Assembly (NCBI GenBank): GCA_900541905.1
Contig: UQLQ01000042.1
Location: forward strand, 1 to 9,778
DNA from: an uncultured Oscillospiraceae bacterium
Lineage (GTDB): Bacteria > Bacillota > Clostridia > Oscillospirales > Acutalibacteraceae
DNA length: 9,778 nucleotides
Direction of reading: 5' to 3'
This document shows, piece after piece, positions 6,202-9,778 of the stretch. Positions within the stretch are counted from its first letter, which is position 1; every line of letters begins with the position of its first letter. The notes beneath the pieces were generated by a model, which saw only the letters and a list, made by a program, of their open reading frames with translations, ran no database searches and was not told the origin of the DNA. The position numbers were made by a program, and so were the translations under genes.

Positions 6202-7446
6202 ATGATTGAGATTGCAATTTTGGGTCATGGTGTCGTTGGCTCGGGTGTAGTAGAAGTATTGGCTACCCATAAAGACAGCATTTTAAAACGCGCACAAAAT
6301 GAAATTGATATTAAATATATTCTAGATTTAAAAGAATTTCCGGACAGTCCCTTTGCAGACCGCTTTACAAAAAACTTTGAGGACATTATTCAAGATGGTG
6401 ATGTAAAAATTGTGGTTGAGGTAATGGGGGGATTGCACCCTGCATTTGAATTTGTAAAACAGTGTTTGGAAAAAGGAAAAAGTGTTGTTACCTCTAATAA
6501 AGAATTGGTTGCTTCTAAAGGTGCGGAGCTGTTAAAAATAGCAAAAGAAAAAAATGTAAACTTTTTATTTGAGGCAAGTGTTGGCGGAGGTATTCCTATT
6601 ATTCGTCCTATCCATCAATGTCTTGCAGCAAATGATGTAATTGAGATTGCAGGTATTCTAAATGGTACCACCAACTTTATCTTGACCAAAATGATTCGTG
6701 ACCAGATGTCTTTTGAAGACGCATTGGCACTTGCCCAAAAGTTGGGATACGCAGAACGTAATCCTGCTGCTGATATTGAGGGCGATGATGCTTGTCGTAA
6801 AATTTGCATTTTGGCTTCTCTTGCCTTTGGTAAACATGTTTATCCTGACCAAGTACATACAGAGGGGATTACAAAGGTTACATTAGGTGATGTAGAATAT
6901 GCAGAAGCCTGGGGCGGCGTAATTAAACTGATTGGCAGAGTAAAAATGATGGATGATCATAGAATTCAAATTATTGTTTGTCCTATGCTGATTCCAAGAG
7001 AAAGTCAGTTAGCAAATGTAGATGATGTATTTAATGGCATTATGGTCCGTGGGGACGCAACAGGAGATGTAGTATTCTACGGAAAAGGTGCGGGCAAATT
7101 GCCAACAGCAAGTGCTGTGGTAGCAGATGTGATTGACTGTGCAAAACATATGCATGCAAGAAAAAATCTGTTTTGGAGTGACAGTGTAGATAATTATGTT
7201 CAAGACTATTTGGACGATATCACTGCTATGTATATACGTGCAACTGCTGATGACATTGCAGCTGCAAAAACAGAAGCAGAAGCATTATTTGGAACTGTAG
7301 AGCTACTGGTACAAAAAAATGCTCCAAAAAATGAATTGGCATTTGTCACAAAACCAATGAAAGAGCGTGAAATTCAAGATAAAATTGGTGTATTGGAAAG
7401 TAAAGGCGTAACCATTGCATCTACAATTCGCGTTGGTGATTTGTAA
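6202..7446 (+). CDS. hom: Homoserine dehydrogenase
   Basis: The enzyme reduces aspartate semialdehyde to homoserine with NAD(P)H, the branch point to threonine and methionine. Numbering from the ATG at 6202 (414 aa): the Rossmann loop GHGVVG is at 8-13; TSNKELVA (97-104) carries the active-site Lys100; GILNGTTNF is at 151-159; residues 178-200 match the homoserine dehydrogenase signature A-x3-G-Y-A-x2-N-P-x2-D-I-x-G-x-D-x3-K in full, including Asp and Lys200 of the active site; GKGAGKLPTASAVVAD is at 294-309. The C-terminal region (about 342-414) is where a regulatory ACT domain normally sits, but the usual DxPGVL motif is absent. Two adjacent ATGs exist, at 6199 and 6202. GAGG at 6190-6193 leaves an 8-nt gap to 6202, the gap used elsewhere in this window, and only 5 nt to 6199. 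The two products differ by one Met. Confidence 0.97.
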   Translation: MIEIAILGHGVVGSGVVEVLATHKDSILKRAQNEIDIKYILDLKEFPDSPFADRFTKNFEDIIQDGDVKIVVEVMGGLHPAFEFVKQCLEKGKSVVTSNKELVASKGAELLKIAKEKNVNFLFEASVGGGIPIIRPIHQCLAANDVIEIAGILNGTTNFILTKMIRDQMSFEDALALAQKLGYAERNPAADIEGDDACRKICILASLAFGKHVYPDQVHTEGITKVTLGDVEYAEAWGGVIKLIGRVKMMDDHRIQIIVCPMLIPRESQLANVDDVFNGIMVRGDATGDVVFYGKGAGKLPTASAVVADVIDCAKHMHARKNLFWSDSVDNYVQDYLDDITAMYIRATADDIAAAKTEAEALFGTVELLVQKNAPKNELAFVTKPMKEREIQDKIGVLESKGVTIASTIRVGDL

Positions 7447-7469
7447 TTTCAGCAGATAGGAAGAACAGA

Positions 7470-8366
7470 ATGATAAGTATAAAGGTTCCCGCGACCAGTG
7501 CTAACTTGGGTTCTGGTTTTGATTCACTGGGAGTTGCCCTTAATTGGTATAACTATGTCTGGATGGAGGAATCTGACCGGATTGAAATTTCGTCGAAAGA
7601 CCATGTGGAAATTCCCAAAGGAAAAGATAACTTAGTATATCAGGCAGCAGAGTTTGTATACAATGCATACGGGAAGCAAATGCCCGGCTTAAAGATTATA
7701 CAGGAAAATAACATTCCTATGGCAAGGGGAATGGGAAGCAGTTCTGCTTGCATTGTAGCCGGTATTATCGGTGCAAATGAATTGTTAGGAAGACCGTTTG
7801 ACCAAGATACGTTAATCAATTTTGCCTGTAAAATTGAAGGACATCCGGATAATACAACACCGGCTATTTTAGGAGGATTAACGGTTTCTGCCATGGATGC
7901 AGGAAGAGTTTACAGTGTTGGAACACAGGTATCTGATAAATTTCGATTTGCCTTGCTAATTCCTGATTTTCAGTTAAAAACAGAACAGTCTCGTGCTACG
8001 TTACCAATGCAATATAGCAAGCAGGATGCGGTATATAATTTATCACGCAGTGCGCTCATGGTGGCCTCTTTATCCTGTGGAAAAGCAGAGAATTTACGTA
8101 TTGCGGTACAGGATAAATTGCATCAACCGTTTCGAGTGGATTTGATTGAAAATTGTGCCGAAATTTTTGAGCTTACTTACCAAAACGGTTCTCTGGGGAC
8201 TTATATCAGCGGAGCAGGACCATGCATTATGTCCATTACCGAAAGTGGAAATACAGCATATTATAATCGTATGATAAAACAATTGGAAGAACACGGCATC
8301 ATCGGCTGGAAATTAGAAGTACTGGAGACTGATAGGGAAGGTACCAAAGTTCTCCCAACCATATAA
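7470..8366 (+). CDS. thrB: Homoserine kinase (GHMP family)
   Basis: This enzyme phosphorylates homoserine with ATP to O-phosphohomoserine, the substrate of threonine synthase. The 298-aa length is normal for bacterial ThrB. Residues 6-19 (VPATSANLGSGFDS) form the N-terminal substrate-side motif. PMARGMGSSSA (83-93) is the GHMP nucleotide-binding loop. EGHPDN (123-128) is the conserved third-motif region. ISGAGPCIMSI (246-256) is the C-terminal GHMP motif. The ATG at 7470 is preceded by AGGAAG at 7458-7463 with a 6-nt gap. The gene follows hom by 23 nt and precedes the aspartokinase by 25 nt on the same strand, so all are likely co-transcribed. Threonine synthase (thrC) must lie elsewhere. Confidence 0.97.
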   Translation: MISIKVPATSANLGSGFDSLGVALNWYNYVWMEESDRIEISSKDHVEIPKGKDNLVYQAAEFVYNAYGKQMPGLKIIQENNIPMARGMGSSSACIVAGIIGANELLGRPFDQDTLINFACKIEGHPDNTTPAILGGLTVSAMDAGRVYSVGTQVSDKFRFALLIPDFQLKTEQSRATLPMQYSKQDAVYNLSRSALMVASLSCGKAENLRIAVQDKLHQPFRVDLIENCAEIFELTYQNGSLGTYISGAGPCIMSITESGNTAYYNRMIKQLEEHGIIGWKLEVLETDREGTKVLPTI

Positions 8367-8391
8367 ACATAATATAAAGGAGAAATGATTT

Positions 8392-9603
8392 ATGAGCTTA
8401 ATTGTCCAGAAGTTTGGTGGTACTTCTGTTGCAAATACTGAGCGTTTAAAAAATGTTGCTGATATCATCACAAAGACATACGAAAAAGGCAATGATGTTG
8501 TCGTTGTTGTATCGGCACAAGGAGATACAACAGATGAATTTATTGAAAAGGCACGTCAAGTGAATCCAAATCCTTCAAAACGAGAGATGGATATGTTGTT
8601 AACCGCAGGCGAACAAATTTCAGCTTCTCTTTTAGCAATGACCATCGAAGAAATGGGCTATCCTGTGATTTCTTTGTTAGGCTGGCAGGCAGGATTTTTT
8701 ACAAGCGCAAATAACGGTTCTGCCAGAATAGAACGTGTGGATCCTGCCCGTATCAAGCGTGAACTGGATCAAAAACGTATTGTGATTGTGACCGGTTTTC
8801 AGGGTGTAAATCGTTATCAAGATATGACCACATTGGGACGCGGTGGATCCGATACCAGTGCAGTTGCGATTGCTGCATCGATGCATGCCGATTTATGTCA
8901 AATTTATACAGATGTGGAAGGTGTATTCACAGCTGATCCGAGAAAGATAAAGGATGCACGTAAATTAGATGTTATTTCTTACGATGAAATGTTAGAACTT
9001 GCAACATTGGGTGCACAAGTATTAAATAACCGTTCAGTTGAGATGGCGAAGAAATATGGAGTAGAGTTGGAAGTGCTTTCCAGCTTAACAAGAAAACCAG
9101 GCACAATTGTAAGGGAGGCAAATAAAATGGAAGAAATGTTAATCAGTGGTATTGCAAAAGATAATGAAGTAGCGCGTGTATCAATTATTGGAGTTCCTGA
9201 TAGACCGGGACTTGCATTTAAAATTTTCACAAAGCTAGCTGCAAAAGATATTAATGTAGATATTATTTTACAATCCATTGGACGAAATAATACCAAAGAT
9301 ATTAGCTTTACCATTCCTGAATCTCAGCTGGATGAAACAATGGAAATTCTAAGAACTTATGTTGAAACCATTGGTGCTGCTGATGCTGTCTATGATGGTA
9401 ATGTTTCCAAAGTCTCTGTGGTCGGTGCAGGTATGGAAACCCATCCGGGGGTTGCAGCACAGATGTTTGAGGCACTTTTTGACGCCAATATTAACATTCA
9501 GATGATTTCTACAAGTGAAATTAAAATTTCTGTTTTGATTTCACGTGACGATGCCGACCAAGCAGTTACAGCAATTCATAAAAAGTTCTTTTCAGGAAAA
9601 TAA
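8392..9603 (+). CDS. lysC: Aspartokinase, LysC/AK II type, alpha subunit
   Basis: This enzyme phosphorylates aspartate, the first committed step to lysine, threonine and methionine. The 403-aa protein has an amino-acid kinase domain (1-232) with KFGGTSV (7-13), TAGEQISASLL (71-81), GRGGSDTSAVAIA (149-161) and TDVEGVFTADPRKI (173-186), followed by two ACT domains (about 263-330 with GVPDRPGLAFKIF, and 340-402 with GAGMETHPGVAAQMFEAL and STSEIKISVLIS). Length and N-terminus (VQKFGGTSV) match Bacillus LysC, the lysine-sensitive AK II that is an alpha2beta2 enzyme. AAAGGAGA at 8376-8383 precedes the ATG. It is the last gene of the operon. The ACT pair should bind lysine and/or threonine; which one cannot be read from sequence by eye. 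Confidence 0.97.
   Translation: MSLIVQKFGGTSVANTERLKNVADIITKTYEKGNDVVVVVSAQGDTTDEFIEKARQVNPNPSKREMDMLLTAGEQISASLLAMTIEEMGYPVISLLGWQAGFFTSANNGSARIERVDPARIKRELDQKRIVIVTGFQGVNRYQDMTTLGRGGSDTSAVAIAASMHADLCQIYTDVEGVFTADPRKIKDARKLDVISYDEMLELATLGAQVLNNRSVEMAKKYGVELEVLSSLTRKPGTIVREANKMEEMLISGIAKDNEVARVSIIGVPDRPGLAFKIFTKLAAKDINVDIILQSIGRNNTKDISFTIPESQLDETMEILRTYVETIGAADAVYDGNVSKVSVVGAGMETHPGVAAQMFEALFDANINIQMISTSEIKISVLISRDDADQAVTAIHKKFFSGK
9111..9118 (+). promoter_or_regulatory. Strong internal RBS within lysC
   Basis: AAGGGAGG sits inside the aspartokinase gene, 8 nt before an in-frame ATG at 9127. It is one of the best Shine-Dalgarno sequences in the window, and the gap equals that used by the surface-protein and PBP genes. 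In the reading frame it encodes VREA, which does not require these bases, so the sequence appears kept for translation initiation. Confidence 0.8.
9127..9603 (+). CDS. lysC: Aspartokinase beta subunit (internal in-frame start, ACT domains only)
   Basis: Starting at Met246 of the aspartokinase, the same frame would give a 158-aa protein made of the two ACT domains alone. Bacillus subtilis LysC is known to make its beta subunit in this way, from an internal start at the same place relative to the kinase/ACT boundary, with a product of about 160 aa. Here the RBS at 9111-9118, the ATG and the domain boundary coincide. Translation from this start is inferred, not observed. Beta would pair with alpha and carry effector-binding sites. 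Confidence 0.75.
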   Translation: MEEMLISGIAKDNEVARVSIIGVPDRPGLAFKIFTKLAAKDINVDIILQSIGRNNTKDISFTIPESQLDETMEILRTYVETIGAADAVYDGNVSKVSVVGAGMETHPGVAAQMFEALFDANINIQMISTSEIKISVLISRDDADQAVTAIHKKFFSGK

Positions 9604-9615
9604 TATTGCATAAAT

Positions 9616-9624
9616 TGCTATAAT
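9616..9624 (+). promoter_or_regulatory. Extended -10 promoter-like site before tRNA-Pro
   Basis: TGCTATAAT contains a perfect TATAAT at 9619-9624 preceded by the extended -10 TGN. The upstream -35 region, near the lysC stop, has no good match. Transcription would start near 9631. Because a hairpin with a T-run lies between this start and the tRNA, the site could drive the tRNA or a very short leader RNA. Confidence 0.5.
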
Positions 9625-9657
9625 ATGGTTTAATAGTAACAGCACAATAAATAATAG

Positions 9658-9685
9658 CCAGCAAACTGTTTCAGTTGTTGGTTTT
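9658..9685 (+). terminator. Short intrinsic terminator-like hairpin after lysC
   Basis: CCAGCAAACTG (9658-9668) pairs with CAGTTGTTGG (9672-9681), with one bulged A and one G-U pair, around a TTT loop, followed by TTTTA. It probably ends the hom-thrB-lysC transcript, though the T-run is only four long. It ends 4 nt before the tRNA, so it may also mark the 5' processing boundary. Confidence 0.55.
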
Positions 9686-9689
9686 ATAT

Positions 9690-9765
<76 letters not shown>

Positions 9766-9778
9766 CGGGTAAGTCCTT

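Overview
The window looks like a piece of a low-GC Gram-positive chromosome, most likely a Clostridia member (an Oscillospiraceae/Ruminococcaceae-type gut anaerobe). The supporting signs are AT-rich intergenic DNA, strong GGAGG-type ribosome binding sites with a gap of about 8 nt, a TTG start, a SPQTG-type cell-wall sorting signal, a class A PBP with a Cys-containing C-terminal extension, and an ACT-protein/hom/thrB/lysC order. The genus is an inference; no rRNA or other marker is present.

Layout. (1) Positions 1-2602 hold a monocistronic surface-protein unit: a sigma-A-like promoter (TTGAAA-17-TATAAT), a short leader, a 771-aa secreted protein with a C-terminal sorting signal, and a strong intrinsic terminator. 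(2) Positions 2686-3208 hold a small minus-strand gene for a single-pass membrane protein with a BofC-C-terminal-like domain and its own terminator. It converges on the surface-protein gene and diverges from the next gene. (3) Positions 3254-5603 hold a class A penicillin-binding protein gene with a TTG start, a perfect 10-bp inverted repeat just before its RBS, a Ser-rich acidic tail, and a terminator. (4) Positions 5744-9603 hold a tight four-gene operon of aspartate-family amino-acid synthesis: an ACT/HTH-like UPF0735 (PheB-type) protein, homoserine dehydrogenase, homoserine kinase and aspartokinase. The aspartokinase gene contains a very strong in-frame internal RBS and ATG that should give a separate regulatory beta subunit, as in Bacillus LysC. 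(5) Positions 9616-9765 hold an extended -10 promoter-like site, a short hairpin with a U-run, and a tRNA-Pro(GGG) gene with encoded CCA.

How they work together. The first half is cell-envelope biology: a wall-anchored protein, a membrane protein and peptidoglycan synthesis. The second half covers aspartate to aspartyl phosphate (LysC), then homoserine (Hom), then phosphohomoserine (ThrB). Aspartate-semialdehyde dehydrogenase and threonine synthase are not in the window. ACT domains occur or are expected in three of the four operon products, which points to amino-acid feedback control.

I found no convincing undescribed system, mobile element, CRISPR array or phage. The observations most worth checking are the internal lysC start, the HTH+ACT protein leading the operon, the inverted repeat before the PBP gene, and the promoter/hairpin arrangement before the tRNA.
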